From positions 620,001-684,000 of the forward strand of contig JALHOW010000001.1 in NCBI GenBank assembly GCA_022842785.1: DNA of 64,000 nucleotides, given 5' to 3'. Source of the stretch: Hyphomicrobiaceae bacterium. Lineage in GTDB: Bacteria; Pseudomonadota; Alphaproteobacteria; Rhizobiales; Hyphomicrobiaceae. Under the pieces are notes generated by a model that did not search any database, was not told the DNA's origin, and saw only the letters and a list, made by a program, of their open reading frames with translations. Within the stretch, counting starts at the first letter, position 1. Every line of letters begins with the position of its first letter. A program made the translations under genes and the position numbers. This document shows, piece after piece, positions 9,546-17,947 of this stretch.

Positions 9546-10046
9546 ATGAAACGGAGCTTGAGGGCGGCAATCGCCGTTCTTGCCGCGACTGTCATTCCGA
9601 TCGGTGGTGCGTACGCGGCGCAGACAGTGCCCGAAAATCTCGGTGTCTCACTCGAGATCGTGGAGGCTTGCGAGGTCGGGACAATAGAGGCGATTGCGTT
9701 TGGCACCCAAGGCACTTTGGGAGCGGCGGTGGATGCGGAAGGATCAGTATCGGTCACCTGCCCAGAGGACACCGAATATTCCATCGCGTTGGATGCGGGG
9801 CAGGGGGATAGCGCGACCGTGACGGTCCGCAAGATGACCGGGCCAGCATCCGCCGCCATCAACTACACCCTCTATAGCGACGCCGGCCGCAACACTGTGT
9901 GGGGTGATGAAGAGGGGAACAATCGAGTCACCGAGACCGGCAGCGGAGCGGCGCAAGTCCATCCGATCTATGCCCGCGTACCGAGCCAGGCCACCCCCGC
10001 GGTGGGCCTGTACACCGATATCGTGACTGTGATCGTCCACTACTGA
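9546..10046 (+). CDS. Spore coat U domain pilin subunit (chaperone-usher)
   Basis: This 166-residue secreted protein is probably the major subunit of the pilus operon. A signal peptide (LRAAIAVLAATVIPIGGAYA) precedes one SCPU (spore coat U) domain. Typical features are the paired cysteines in VEACEVGTIEAIAFG and SVTCPEDTEYSIALDAG, then a RKMTGP segment, and the C-terminal strand GLYTDIVTVIVHY, which would be donated to the neighbouring subunit. ATG 9546 is preferred over the in-frame TTG at 9540 because it stands nine bases from GAGGGG at 9531-9536. It is the first of four pilus genes, followed by the chaperone after 25 bases. Confidence 0.85.
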   Translation: MKRSLRAAIAVLAATVIPIGGAYAAQTVPENLGVSLEIVEACEVGTIEAIAFGTQGTLGAAVDAEGSVSVTCPEDTEYSIALDAGQGDSATVTVRKMTGPASAAINYTLYSDAGRNTVWGDEEGNNRVTETGSGAAQVHPIYARVPSQATPAVGLYTDIVTVIVHY

Positions 10047-10071
10047 TTGCCGAGTTGCGGAGACGAGCAGG

Positions 10072-10785
10072 ATGCGTGCGATAACCGGGTGCTTGGCCTT
10101 GCTGCTCATGCTGCCAGCGGCGTCGGCGGACGCTACATCGCTGCGCGTGTCACCGGTAACGCTCGACCTCAGCAAGCCACGCAGCTCCGCCAATCTGACA
10201 CTACGGAACAACGCGAGCCAGCCCGTCAGTGTGCAGGTTCGCGTCTTCCGCTGGGTGCAGATTGACGGTGCTGACGCGTACGAGGCTACGACGGATGTCG
10301 TGGCCAGTCCGCCTGCGGTGCGCCTTGCGCCGCAGGTCGACTACACGATCCGCGTGGTACGGACGTCGAAGGCGCCTCTCACCAAGGAAGAGAGCTATCG
10401 TGTCATCATCGATGAGCTTCCCACGAGGCGCCTGCTGCGTTCGGGCACGGTCAACCTCGTGGTCCGCCACTCCATCCCCGTCTTCTTTCGCGACCCCCAA
10501 GGTGATCCGCCCAAGGTGACCTGGCGGCTTCAGCGCACCAGCGGCCAGCTCAAGCTCGTAGCAGAGAACACTGGCGGCACCCGGCTCAAACTCGCCGACC
10601 TCGCGCTGAACCAGGGGAGCGCACGGCTCTATGCCAGGCAAGGTCTGTTCGGCTATGTGCTCGCTGGCGCGAAAGCTGAATGGCCAGTCGATCTGCGTCA
10701 CCGCCCGATCGGCTCGACCGTCACGCTCAGCGCCAAGAGCCAGCTTGGCAGGTTCCATGAAAACGTGCTGCTCGTCGGTCGCTGA
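10072..10785 (+). CDS. Periplasmic fimbrial chaperone (PapD-like)
   Basis: Pilus chaperones complete the fold of subunits in the periplasm and hand them to the usher. This 237-residue protein has a signal peptide (ITGCLALLLMLPAASA) and the PapD N-terminal domain pattern: LRVSPVTLDLSKPRSSANLTLRNN, then VQVRVFRW, and the SYRVIIDELP segment near the end of domain 1. Domain 2 contains RHSIPVFFRDP and VAENTGGTRLKLADL. The end of the gene overlaps the start of the usher gene by 29 bases. It belongs to the archaic, Csu-like chaperone type to judge by its SCPU partners. Confidence 0.88.
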   Translation: MRAITGCLALLLMLPAASADATSLRVSPVTLDLSKPRSSANLTLRNNASQPVSVQVRVFRWVQIDGADAYEATTDVVASPPAVRLAPQVDYTIRVVRTSKAPLTKEESYRVIIDELPTRRLLRSGTVNLVVRHSIPVFFRDPQGDPPKVTWRLQRTSGQLKLVAENTGGTRLKLADLALNQGSARLYARQGLFGYVLAGAKAEWPVDLRHRPIGSTVTLSAKSQLGRFHENVLLVGR

Positions 10786-13177
10786 GCGACTGATCGTGGC
10801 CGTCATCGCTCTGATGGTCGCCGCTGAGACGTTGGCCGCGCAGCCGATGCGCACGATACCGCGCCCGACGCCGGCGCCGATTTTGACCGAAGGCCGCGCT
10901 CTCATTCTCGAAGTCATCATCAACGACTTCTCGACAGGCATGCTTGTGGAGTTTGCCGAGGATCCGGTGTTGGGCTTGACGACGACAGCAGAGGATCTGG
11001 CCGCCGCGGGTCTGAAGTCGGCAGAGGCGGCGCGAGGACGCGACGGCAGGTTCGCTCTCAGCCGACTTCCTGGCGTCTCGTATCAGCTCGATGAAATCAC
11101 GCAGAAACTCTATGTCCTCGCACCTGACGAGGCGAGGGTGCTCCGCAGGCTCGACGCGCGCCATCAAAGACAGAATGCGCATCCTGGTCCGCGTGCGGAC
11201 TACGGCGCCGTGCTGAACTACTCGCTGTTCGGCGCAACAGGCGCGCTCAGCGACATGGACTTCGGCCGCCTGGATACTTTCTCCGGCTCGTTCGATCTGC
11301 GCACCTTCGGGCCGTACGGAACAATCAGTCATTCCTTCGTCGCCGGGCGTTCGTCCCATGACTGGATGGATGATGTGGTGCGGCTGAGAACGGCATGGGC
11401 TTATTCCGATCCGCTCAGGATGATCACGTACAGGGCCGGCGACCTGATCAGCGGTGGGCTGTCCTGGACCAGGCCCGTCAATCTCGGCGGCGTGCAGGTG
11501 CAGCGAAACTTCGATCTCCGGGGCGATCTCGTGACGAAGCCGCTTCCTTCGTTCGCAGGGTCGGCAGCGGTGCCGTCGACGCTCGAAGTCTATGCGCAGA
11601 ACACGCGTGTGTGGTCGTCGAAGATTGCACCGGGGCCATTCGAGGCCATCAACTTGCCTGTCATCGGTGTGTCAGGCGACGCGCAGGTCGTGCTTCGGGA
11701 CAGCCAGGGGCGCGAGACCGTCGTCTCGCTCCCATTCTACAACGCCGATATCCTGCTGCGGGAGGGGCTGCTCGATTTCTCCTTCGAAGCCGGCTTCCCG
11801 AGGCGCAGCATCGGTGTCCTCTCCGACGACTACGACGACGATCCGTTCGCGATCCTGAGTGCCCGCTACGGCTTCTCGAACAGGCTCACTCTCGAGGGCC
11901 ACATCGAGGCGGGACCCGAGCTCGTCAACGGCGGCATGGGCGCGGCGTTCCTGTTGGGGCGGTACGGCACCATGTCGCTTTCGGGATCGGGAAGCACGCA
12001 CGGAGATCGCACAGGCGCACAGGCCGGCGCGGCCGTGACACTGCGCTGGGGCAACTGGTCTCTTTACGGGCGGACGCAACGCACCTTCGGTGACTACGAC
12101 GACGTAGCCAGTGTCTCGGCACGGAAGGCTTGGGAAGGCCAATACGGCGACATCGTGCGCACAAGTGTTCCCCGGGCCATCGATCAGCTCTCACTCGGCA
12201 TCCCGGTACCACTCGAGCGCGCTCACCTCCGCGCGGCATACACGCGCGTTGCTCGCGACCATGAGGACGACAGCGAGATCCTGAGCCTCAACTACAGCCA
12301 GGAAATCTGGCGACGCACGTCGTTCCGCGCCTCGGTCTTCCATAACTTGAGAGGCGAGCAGAACACCTCATTCTATGCGGGGCTGTCGATCGCGCTGGAC
12401 AATGGCATATCGGCCTCCGCCGGATACGACCATCGCAGCGACGGCTCACGCGTCACGCTGGATGCGGCCAAGTCGGAAAAGCCGGATGTCGGAAGCTATG
12501 GCTGGCGCGCACGTGTCCTCGAAGGTGACGATCCCATACGCTCGCTATCGGGTTCGTATCGCTCGTCCGTCGGTCGCTGGGAAGCAACCGTCACGCAATA
12601 CGGCGACGACTTCCGCGGTACTGCCTCCGCTGACGGCGCGCTTCTGTATGCGGGTGGCGGATTGTTCGCGACGCCGCGAATCCACGATGCCTTTGCGGTC
12701 GTGGATGTCGGCGCGCCAGACGTTGAAGTCCGCTACCAGAATAGGCCCGTCGGCGTGACCGACCGATGGGGCCGTGTGGTGGTGCCCAACCTGCGCGCCT
12801 ACCAGTCGAACACGATTTCGATCGACCCGGCCAATCTGCCCGTCGATGCCGACATCCCGACAACCAGGGAAGTGATCGTGCCGGCAGGTGGAGCCGGCGT
12901 GGTCGTGAACTTCGGTGTAACGCAGGACGTTCAGGCCGCACTTGTCGGCTTCGTCGACGCCAATGGCGCGCCCATTAAGGCTGGGGCGACTGTCCGTCTC
13001 GAGGGCGTGACCGACGAGTTCATCGTCGGATATGACGGCGAGGCCTTTGTGCGCCATCTCGCTGCGCGCAACGTCGCGACGATCGAGCATCCAAGCGGAA
13101 CGACGTGCCGGGCCGAGTTCGGCTACGAAGCCAACCGCGGGATGCAAGTCAGGATCGATCAGGTGATTTGCCAATGA
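10757..13177 (+). CDS. Outer-membrane fimbrial usher
   Basis: This 806-residue protein is the outer-membrane pore that assembles the pilus. It has a signal peptide (ERLIVAVIALMVAAETLAA), an N-terminal chaperone-binding region (ALILEVIINDFSTGMLVEFAEDP), a large beta-barrel with the usher pattern YRAGDLISGGLSWTRPVNLG and GVQVQRNFDLRGDLVTKPLP, a plug domain (STLEVYAQNTRVWSSKIAPG and VVLRDSQGRE), and a C-terminal domain with NRPVGVTDRWGRVVVPNLRAY. ATG 10757 is chosen from a longer open frame starting at 10631, because it directly precedes the signal peptide. An in-frame GTG at 10796 is possible. It overlaps the chaperone gene and its stop overlaps the next gene start (ATGA). Confidence 0.92.
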   Translation: MKTCCSSVAERLIVAVIALMVAAETLAAQPMRTIPRPTPAPILTEGRALILEVIINDFSTGMLVEFAEDPVLGLTTTAEDLAAAGLKSAEAARGRDGRFALSRLPGVSYQLDEITQKLYVLAPDEARVLRRLDARHQRQNAHPGPRADYGAVLNYSLFGATGALSDMDFGRLDTFSGSFDLRTFGPYGTISHSFVAGRSSHDWMDDVVRLRTAWAYSDPLRMITYRAGDLISGGLSWTRPVNLGGVQVQRNFDLRGDLVTKPLPSFAGSAAVPSTLEVYAQNTRVWSSKIAPGPFEAINLPVIGVSGDAQVVLRDSQGRETVVSLPFYNADILLREGLLDFSFEAGFPRRSIGVLSDDYDDDPFAILSARYGFSNRLTLEGHIEAGPELVNGGMGAAFLLGRYGTMSLSGSGSTHGDRTGAQAGAAVTLRWGNWSLYGRTQRTFGDYDDVASVSARKAWEGQYGDIVRTSVPRAIDQLSLGIPVPLERAHLRAAYTRVARDHEDDSEILSLNYSQEIWRRTSFRASVFHNLRGEQNTSFYAGLSIALDNGISASAGYDHRSDGSRVTLDAAKSEKPDVGSYGWRARVLEGDDPIRSLSGSYRSSVGRWEATVTQYGDDFRGTASADGALLYAGGGLFATPRIHDAFAVVDVGAPDVEVRYQNRPVGVTDRWGRVVVPNLRAYQSNTISIDPANLPVDADIPTTREVIVPAGGAGVVVNFGVTQDVQAALVGFVDANGAPIKAGATVRLEGVTDEFIVGYDGEAFVRHLAARNVATIEHPSGTTCRAEFGYEANRGMQVRIDQVICQ

Positions 13178-14133
13178 ACGCAACGCGGCGTACCGCAATC
13201 GCAGTGCTGGCCATGATGTTCGCCGCGTTCGCCCCGGAGCGCTCGTGGGCGGTGGCATGCGGCTTCACCATCACCGACATGAGCTTCGGCTCGCAAGTGG
13301 ATACCCTGTCCGGGAGCGCCATCGATACGACGGCGACGCTTCAATACAATTGCAGCGGTGGCACCCCGTCGGCGCGGGTGCTCATTTGCGCAGGTCTTGG
13401 CGATGGAAGTGTCGCATCCTCCGGCTCTATGCGCCGAATGATCGGAGGTGGCGACAGCTACCTGTTCTATCAAATGTACCAGAACCCGGAGCGCACGAGC
13501 ATTTGGGGAAGTATCGGATCGGCCAATCCGCCGCCGCCTATCGCGATCGATCTCGATGGCAATGGTGCGGCTGCAGGCGCTCCGACCATCTATGGCCGCA
13601 TTTCCAGCGGTCAGGCATCAGCCAGGCCAACGACCTATGGATCGAGCTTCGCGGGCAGCGACGTCGACATTCGCTATCGTGAAACAGGCGACGGCGATTG
13701 CTCTACAGACCTCGGAACCTCTGGTGGTGCAGTCAGCTTCTCTGTCGATGCCACCGTCACGCCGATGTGTAAGGTGAGTACGGAAGCGGTGAACTTTGGA
13801 ACTCAGGGCCACCTGCAGAGCAACGTTGATGCCACGGGCGCGGTGCTCGTCACCTGCACACCCGAGACGGGCTATAGCATCAGGCTCGACGGCGGCGAAG
13901 ACGCTGCTGCTCCCACAGCGCGTAAGATGTCCAGAGGGAGCGACAAGATCGTCTATGGCCTCTATCGGAACGGTGAGCGCGACCTGCCTTGGAGCGATAC
14001 CGAGGGCACGACCGTTGCGGGAACCGGAACGGGAAGCGCGCAATTTCACACGGTTTTCGGACGCGTGGGTCCGCAATCGACCCCGCCAGCCGGCACCTAC
14101 ACGGACACCGTCATCGTGGTCGTCGACTACTGA
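13174..14133 (+). CDS. Tandem spore coat U domain protein, probable pilus tip adhesin
   Basis: This 319-residue secreted protein has two SCPU domains. The first begins at CGFTITDMSFGSQVDTLSGS right after the signal peptide and the second at CKVSTEAVNFGTQGHLQSNV. The second half closely resembles the small subunit at 9546, with RKMSRGSDKIVYGLYRNGER and the terminal strand TYTDTVIVVVDY. In Csu-like pili the two-domain subunit (CsuE-like) caps the tip and binds surfaces, and by position and domain count this gene fits that role. ATG 13174 overlaps the usher stop (ATGA), so translation is coupled. It is the last gene of the operon. Confidence 0.85.
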   Translation: MNATRRTAIAVLAMMFAAFAPERSWAVACGFTITDMSFGSQVDTLSGSAIDTTATLQYNCSGGTPSARVLICAGLGDGSVASSGSMRRMIGGGDSYLFYQMYQNPERTSIWGSIGSANPPPPIAIDLDGNGAAAGAPTIYGRISSGQASARPTTYGSSFAGSDVDIRYRETGDGDCSTDLGTSGGAVSFSVDATVTPMCKVSTEAVNFGTQGHLQSNVDATGAVLVTCTPETGYSIRLDGGEDAAAPTARKMSRGSDKIVYGLYRNGERDLPWSDTEGTTVAGTGTGSAQFHTVFGRVGPQSTPPAGTYTDTVIVVVDY

Positions 14134-14185
14134 AGCTAGTGCGCCAATCGCATCGAACGCTCGCCATCTGCAGCGGACAGGCGCT

Positions 14186-14962
14186 TCACACCTCGATGTA
14201 TCGAGGGCTGCAGACTGTGCGTCCATCCGCCAGTTGCTCGATGGTCACGTCAACACCATAGACATCACGCAGCCGCTCTGGCGTGAGGACTTCGGCGGGC
14301 CGGCCTGCTGCAATGACCGCCCCTTCCTGCATCAAGGCGACGCGCGTGGCGACCGCGAAGGCATGATCCGGATCGTGGGTCGACAGCAGAATGCCGATGC
14401 CACGATCTGCAAGCTGCCGGATCTTCTGTAACACCACAACCTGATTGCCGAAGTCGAGGCTTGCGGTCGGCTCGTCCATGATGATCAGCGGGGCCGCTTG
14501 AGCGATGGCACGTGCGACTATGACGAGCTGGCGCTGGCCTCCGGAGAGGCGCGTGACGTCGCGCGTGGTGAGCGCGCCGATGCCGAGATCGTCGAGCGCT
14601 TGCTGCGCGATTCTTCGGTCCTCGGCTGAGGGCCCGGAGAACAGGCTGCCGTGCGCAGTACGCCCCATCACCACGATATCGATCGCGCTGTAGGGAAAGA
14701 TGCCCGCTTGTGCTTGCGGCACGTAGGCAACGCGTCGAGCGATCTCGGTGCGCGGCAGATGCGCGAGATCATCGCCTTCGAGCGAGATGCGGCCACCCTG
14801 CGGTGCCAACAGCCCGAGCAATGTCTTGAAGAGGGTAGTCTTGCCGCAGCCATTCGGACCGAGAAGGCACATCACCTCGCCCGGCGCAATCGACAGCGAC
14901 ACGCCCGAGCCCACAGGGTGCTCGGGATAGCCGTATGCCAGATCATCTGCCTCGAGGCGCAT
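14186..14962 (-). CDS. ABC importer ATPase, FecCD/BtuCD type; predicted molybdate/tungstate
   Basis: The 258-residue ATPase drives the importer encoded just upstream. Walker A is GPNGCGKTT (about residues 35-43), the signature is LSGGQRQLVIVARA, and Walker B is LIIMDEPTASLD. It matches the FecE/BtuD/FhuC class that works with FecCD permeases. The start at 14962 is chosen because ATG there overlaps the permease stop (TGATG). The class is usually annotated as iron-siderophore or cobalamin uptake. Here a molbindin gene heads the operon and a ModE-box-like sequence precedes it, so molybdate or tungstate is the better guess, as in the Haemophilus influenzae MolBCA importer, which has this architecture. 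The gene is convergent with the pilus operon. Confidence 0.88.
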   Translation of the reverse strand: MRLEADDLAYGYPEHPVGSGVSLSIAPGEVMCLLGPNGCGKTTLFKTLLGLLAPQGGRISLEGDDLAHLPRTEIARRVAYVPQAQAGIFPYSAIDIVVMGRTAHGSLFSGPSAEDRRIAQQALDDLGIGALTTRDVTRLSGGQRQLVIVARAIAQAAPLIIMDEPTASLDFGNQVVVLQKIRQLADRGIGILLSTHDPDHAFAVATRVALMQEGAVIAAGRPAEVLTPERLRDVYGVDVTIEQLADGRTVCSPRYIEV

Positions 14963-16011
14963 CAGGACCACCCGTGCCGGCCGCGCCACAGCAGCCACAG
15001 GAAGAACGGGGCGCCGACAACAGCCGTGAGGATGCCGATTGGCACCTCGATACGGGCGATGGATCGCGCGAGCGTATCGACGAGCACCAGATAAGCTGCG
15101 CCCATGAGCATCGAGGCGGGGAGTAGCCGCTCGAAGTTGGGGCCAACCATCATGCGCGCAATGTGCGGCACCACAAGGCCGACCCAGCCGATGACGCCCG
15201 AGATGGCGACGACACTCGCCGTGATCAAAGTCGCTGCGGCGATGACGACGTTGCGCACCCGCCCCGCCTCGACGCCGAGCGACTTCGCCTCCTCGTCGCC
15301 GAGCGAGAGCACATTGATGCGCCAGCGCAGGAGAATGAGCGGTGCGAGGCCGACGAGTACGATCGGCAGCGCGCTCGCAATCTCGCCGCCACGCGTGCTG
15401 GCGAGACTGCCGAGGAGCCAGAACGTGATCGCCGGGAGCTGGTCATAGGGATCGGCGAGGATCTTCAAAAGTGAGATGCCAGCGCCGGCAAGCGCGCCGA
15501 CAACCACGCCGCCGAGCACCAGGACGAGGGTCGGATCTCGCCCGCGCACGGCACTTGCCACGGCGTAAACAAGCGTAACAGTCGCAAGGCCGCCGACGAA
15601 GGCAAGGCCTTGAATCGCGGCGAGCGGCAGCGACAGAAAGATGCCCACCACCGCTCCGAAGCCCGCGCCGGCAGATACGCCGAGAATGTCCGGAGAAACG
15701 AGCGGATTGCGGAACAGGCCCTGGTAGACGGCGCCTGCACCGGCGAGCGCCGCGCCCACTATGACACCCGCAAGCACGCGAGGACCGCGAATATTCAGCA
15801 GCACGCGCTCCTCGGCGGATTGCGCCGCCTCTCCCGCCCACAAGCGGGCAACTGCGCTGAGTGCACCATCGAGTGTCACGGGGTATGCACCGATCGTCAG
15901 GGCGACGAATATCGATGCCAGCAATATGACGGCCAAGACAGGCACGACGAGCGATACGCCGCGGCGTTCCGTCAACGTGTCGCGTTCGCCGGTGGCTTGC
16001 CGTCCGCCCAT
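14962..16011 (-). CDS. FecCD-family ABC permease; predicted molybdate/tungstate
   Basis: The 349-residue protein has about ten membrane helices, as expected of the BtuC/FecCD family. Diagnostic segments are RGPRVLAGVIVGAALAGAGA, then VYQGLFRNPLVSPDILGVSA, and near the C-terminus ISGVIGWVGLVVPHIARMMVG and GILTAVVGAPFFLWLLWR. Two copies would form the translocation pore with the ATPase encoded next. The start overlaps the end of the binding-protein gene by 40 bases and the stop overlaps the ATPase start. The substrate is inferred from the operon context only. Confidence 0.88.
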   Translation of the reverse strand: MGGRQATGERDTLTERRGVSLVVPVLAVILLASIFVALTIGAYPVTLDGALSAVARLWAGEAAQSAEERVLLNIRGPRVLAGVIVGAALAGAGAVYQGLFRNPLVSPDILGVSAGAGFGAVVGIFLSLPLAAIQGLAFVGGLATVTLVYAVASAVRGRDPTLVLVLGGVVVGALAGAGISLLKILADPYDQLPAITFWLLGSLASTRGGEIASALPIVLVGLAPLILLRWRINVLSLGDEEAKSLGVEAGRVRNVVIAAATLITASVVAISGVIGWVGLVVPHIARMMVGPNFERLLPASMLMGAAYLVLVDTLARSIARIEVPIGILTAVVGAPFFLWLLWRGRHGWS

Positions 16012-17036
16012 GCGATCAAGGTCTCGAGGTCAGAATTGCTCAGTTCGACATGATAGAAGAGCTTGTAGAAGTTGCGCGTCTCCTCGCGGATGTCGAACGG
16101 AAAGCGCTCACCGTGCAGCAGATTTGCGAGCCATGCGAGGCCGATCAGCCGATTGACGGATGGCGGCCCGTCGATCCAGCCGAATGGCGCCGTGGGGGCG
16201 AGATACACGCGCTTGCCTGTCACAGCCGGCACCGATTGCCAGATGCTGTCCGGCCGCTGCGTCACCTTCTCGAAGAAACCGCGCTCCCACGTCACGATCA
16301 CCTCGGGCTTCCACAACAGGATCTGTTCTGGCGAGACATTGACGATGCCGCGCCGCGCGTCATCAGCGACGGCGACATTGCGACCACCGGCACGCTCGAT
16401 GATCTCCGTATTGATGGAGCCGCGAAGACCGGTCTCCAGACCTTCCGGACCTCGCGCAAGATAGACGCGCGGCCGGCTTTCCTCCGGGCTGGCCGCGACC
16501 AATGTATCCACCCGGCGCAGCAGATCCTCGGCATACTTTGCCAGCCGATCGGCCCGCTCGCTGACACCGAGAATGGAGCCAAGCAGCCTCAGCGATGCCG
16601 CCGTCGCTTCGAAGCGGCCGTCGATGAGCACGTAAGGAATGCCGGTGCGGCTCTGCACGGAGTCGGCAAGTGATGCAAAAGTTGGGCGCACGGAGCCGAA
16701 GTCAACGACGAGATCCGGATTGGCTTTGACCACGACTTCGACGTTCGCCGTATCGCCGCGCCCGGTGAGCCGACCAAGTTCCGGCAACGCGTGCGTAGAG
16801 GGGGCGAGGTAGGGAAGCTCTTCCTTGCGCGGCGCGCGCTGCCATCCAACCATCGCCTCGGGAGTAAGACTATAGACAACTGCGGACGCGGGAGGACCTG
16901 CTGCCATCACTCTGGAGATGCGGTCCGGCACAGTGACTGTGCGCCCCGCCGAGTCGGTCACCGTGCGCGCGGCAACGGGCTCCATCAGCGCAACAGCGAG
17001 CGCGAATGACACGATGCAGCGATAGAGCGCGATCAT
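15972..17036 (-). CDS. ABC importer periplasmic binding protein (PF01497-like); predicted molybdate/tungstate
   Basis: This 354-residue secreted protein starts at ATG 17036, directly before a signal peptide ([19 protein letters not shown]). The mature part has the class III binding-protein pattern: [40 protein letters not shown], then [12 protein letters not shown] and a long helical linker around [20 protein letters not shown]. This family binds siderophores, cobalamin, heme or, in MolA-type members, molybdate and tungstate. The residues that contact ligand cannot be read off without alignment. Its ATG overlaps the stop of the TrmO-like gene (ATGA). Confidence 0.85.
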   Translation of the reverse strand: MIALYRCIVSFALAVALMEPVAARTVTDSAGRTVTVPDRISRVMAAGPPASAVVYSLTPEAMVGWQRAPRKEELPYLAPSTHALPELGRLTGRGDTANVEVVVKANPDLVVDFGSVRPTFASLADSVQSRTGIPYVLIDGRFEATAASLRLLGSILGVSERADRLAKYAEDLLRRVDTLVAASPEESRPRVYLARGPEGLETGLRGSINTEIIERAGGRNVAVADDARRGIVNVSPEQILLWKPEVIVTWERGFFEKVTQRPDSIWQSVPAVTGKRVYLAPTAPFGWIDGPPSVNRLIGLAWLANLLHGERFPFDIREETRNFYKLFYHVELSNSDLETLIAWADGKPPANATR

Positions 17037-17554
17037 TGCGCGTCTCCCACCTGGTCGTCGCCCGGTTGGCGCGGTGCGATGGGCGTGAAAAGCGTGCGGT
17101 CGGGCTTGATGTCGATCAGCGGCGTACCGTCGAGGCAATCGAGGCCGCGGACATGCAGAATGGGACCATCGACATCTATGAGTTGCACGATGTGCGTGCC
17201 GATAGGATTTGGCCGCACCGGCGTGCGTAGGCTGAATGTACCTCGAGCATTGCCGTCATTGCGCGGGCTCTGACGGACGAGGTCGCGACGAGACTCGTGC
17301 AGCCAGTACAGAACTTCCAAGCGCTCGAACTCGGCGATGCCATCCAGCGCCGCGATCCAAGGCTCGAAGACCTCGATGCGGCACAATGGACCGTCGAGCC
17401 GTCCCTGACGCGGACACTTCAAGCGGTCGCTCCACGGCGTTCGGCACCGACCGATGAAATAAATCCCTGCATCGACGTCCAATGGAGGCGTCACCGCCTG
17501 TTCAGCTTCGCGGATCTCGTTGAGGCGCACCATGATGGCTGCGCCCTTAGTCAT
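17033..17554 (-). CDS. trmO: TrmO/TsaA-family protein (putative SAM-dependent methyltransferase)
   Basis: The 173-residue protein matches the TsaA/YaeB/TrmO family. The hallmark segments are [40 protein letters not shown] and [12 protein letters not shown]. coli TrmO methylates t6A37 of threonine tRNA with S-adenosylmethionine. In this genome the gene is locked inside an apparent metal-uptake operon: it overlaps mop by eight bases and the binding protein by four. That placement makes a tRNA role uncertain and a metal-related one possible. An internal ATG at 17533 is an alternative start. Confidence 0.8.
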   Translation of the reverse strand: MTKGAAIMVRLNEIREAEQAVTPPLDVDAGIYFIGRCRTPWSDRLKCPRQGRLDGPLCRIEVFEPWIAALDGIAEFERLEVLYWLHESRRDLVRQSPRNDGNARGTFSLRTPVRPNPIGTHIVQLIDVDGPILHVRGLDCLDGTPLIDIKPDRTLFTPIAPRQPGDDQVGDAQ

Positions 17555-17756
17555 CTATCGCGATCATGACGTCGGAGGCTTTCACAACTGCGAACGCCTC
17601 CTTTCCAACTGCGAGTCCCAATTCGTCGACAGCCTCGTTGGTGATGGAGGCGGTCACGACCGTCCCGCCGATATCCAGCCGCACGTGGGCTGTGGTAGCC
17701 CCCTTCTTGACTTCGACGATCCGGCCTTTGAGCCGGTTGCGCGCGCTGATCTTCAT
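17547..17756 (-). CDS. mop: Molbindin, single Mop (molybdate-binding) domain protein
   Basis: This is a 69-residue protein with one complete Mop/TOBE domain: [20 protein letters not shown] at the start, then [16 protein letters not shown], then [20 protein letters not shown]. Molbindins assemble into hexamers that store molybdate or tungstate in the cytoplasm. The open frame extends to 17951, but ATG 17756 gives exactly the family N-terminus. It is the first gene of a five-gene unit (mop, trmO-like, binding protein, permease, ATPase) and starts 46 bases downstream of a ModE-box-like sequence. The Mop gene is the main reason to call the importer a molybdate system. Confidence 0.9.
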   Translation of the reverse strand: MKISARNRLKGRIVEVKKGATTAHVRLDIGGTVVTASITNEAVDELGLAVGKEAFAVVKASDVMIAIDD

Positions 17757-17802
17757 GGAATCCTCCAATGCTCGACGAAGGACGCTCAATCGAGCAGACT
17801 TG

Positions 17803-17830
17803 AACGCTATATGCAATCTAATACAACGAT
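17803..17830 (-). promoter_or_regulatory. Predicted ModE operator (Mo-box) upstream of mop
   Basis: Reading the plus strand, AACGCTATATG, six bases, AATACAACGAT. The published consensus as I remember it is ATCGCTATATA, six bases, TATATAACGAT. Each half matches at 9 of 11 positions and the spacer length is exact. It lies 46 bases before the mop start, where a repressor would block transcription of the whole uptake operon when molybdenum is sufficient. No modE gene is in the window. Confidence 0.75.
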
Positions 17831-17947
17831 CAGCTTGGTCGAGCGGGACTGTGCTCATCCCATGGCACACACATGGGGCACAGCGGGGAGCGCTCGCGAT
17901 CATGGCTCGCACCTGATTTCGAGCACGCCCGCACGGATCTCTGCCGG

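Noticed and set aside
14186-17036. Standard siderophore or cobalamin call for the FecCD-type importer
   Set aside because: Mop and a ModE-box-like sequence head the operon and there is no TonB receptor or cobalamin gene; molybdate or tungstate is more consistent, though unproven.
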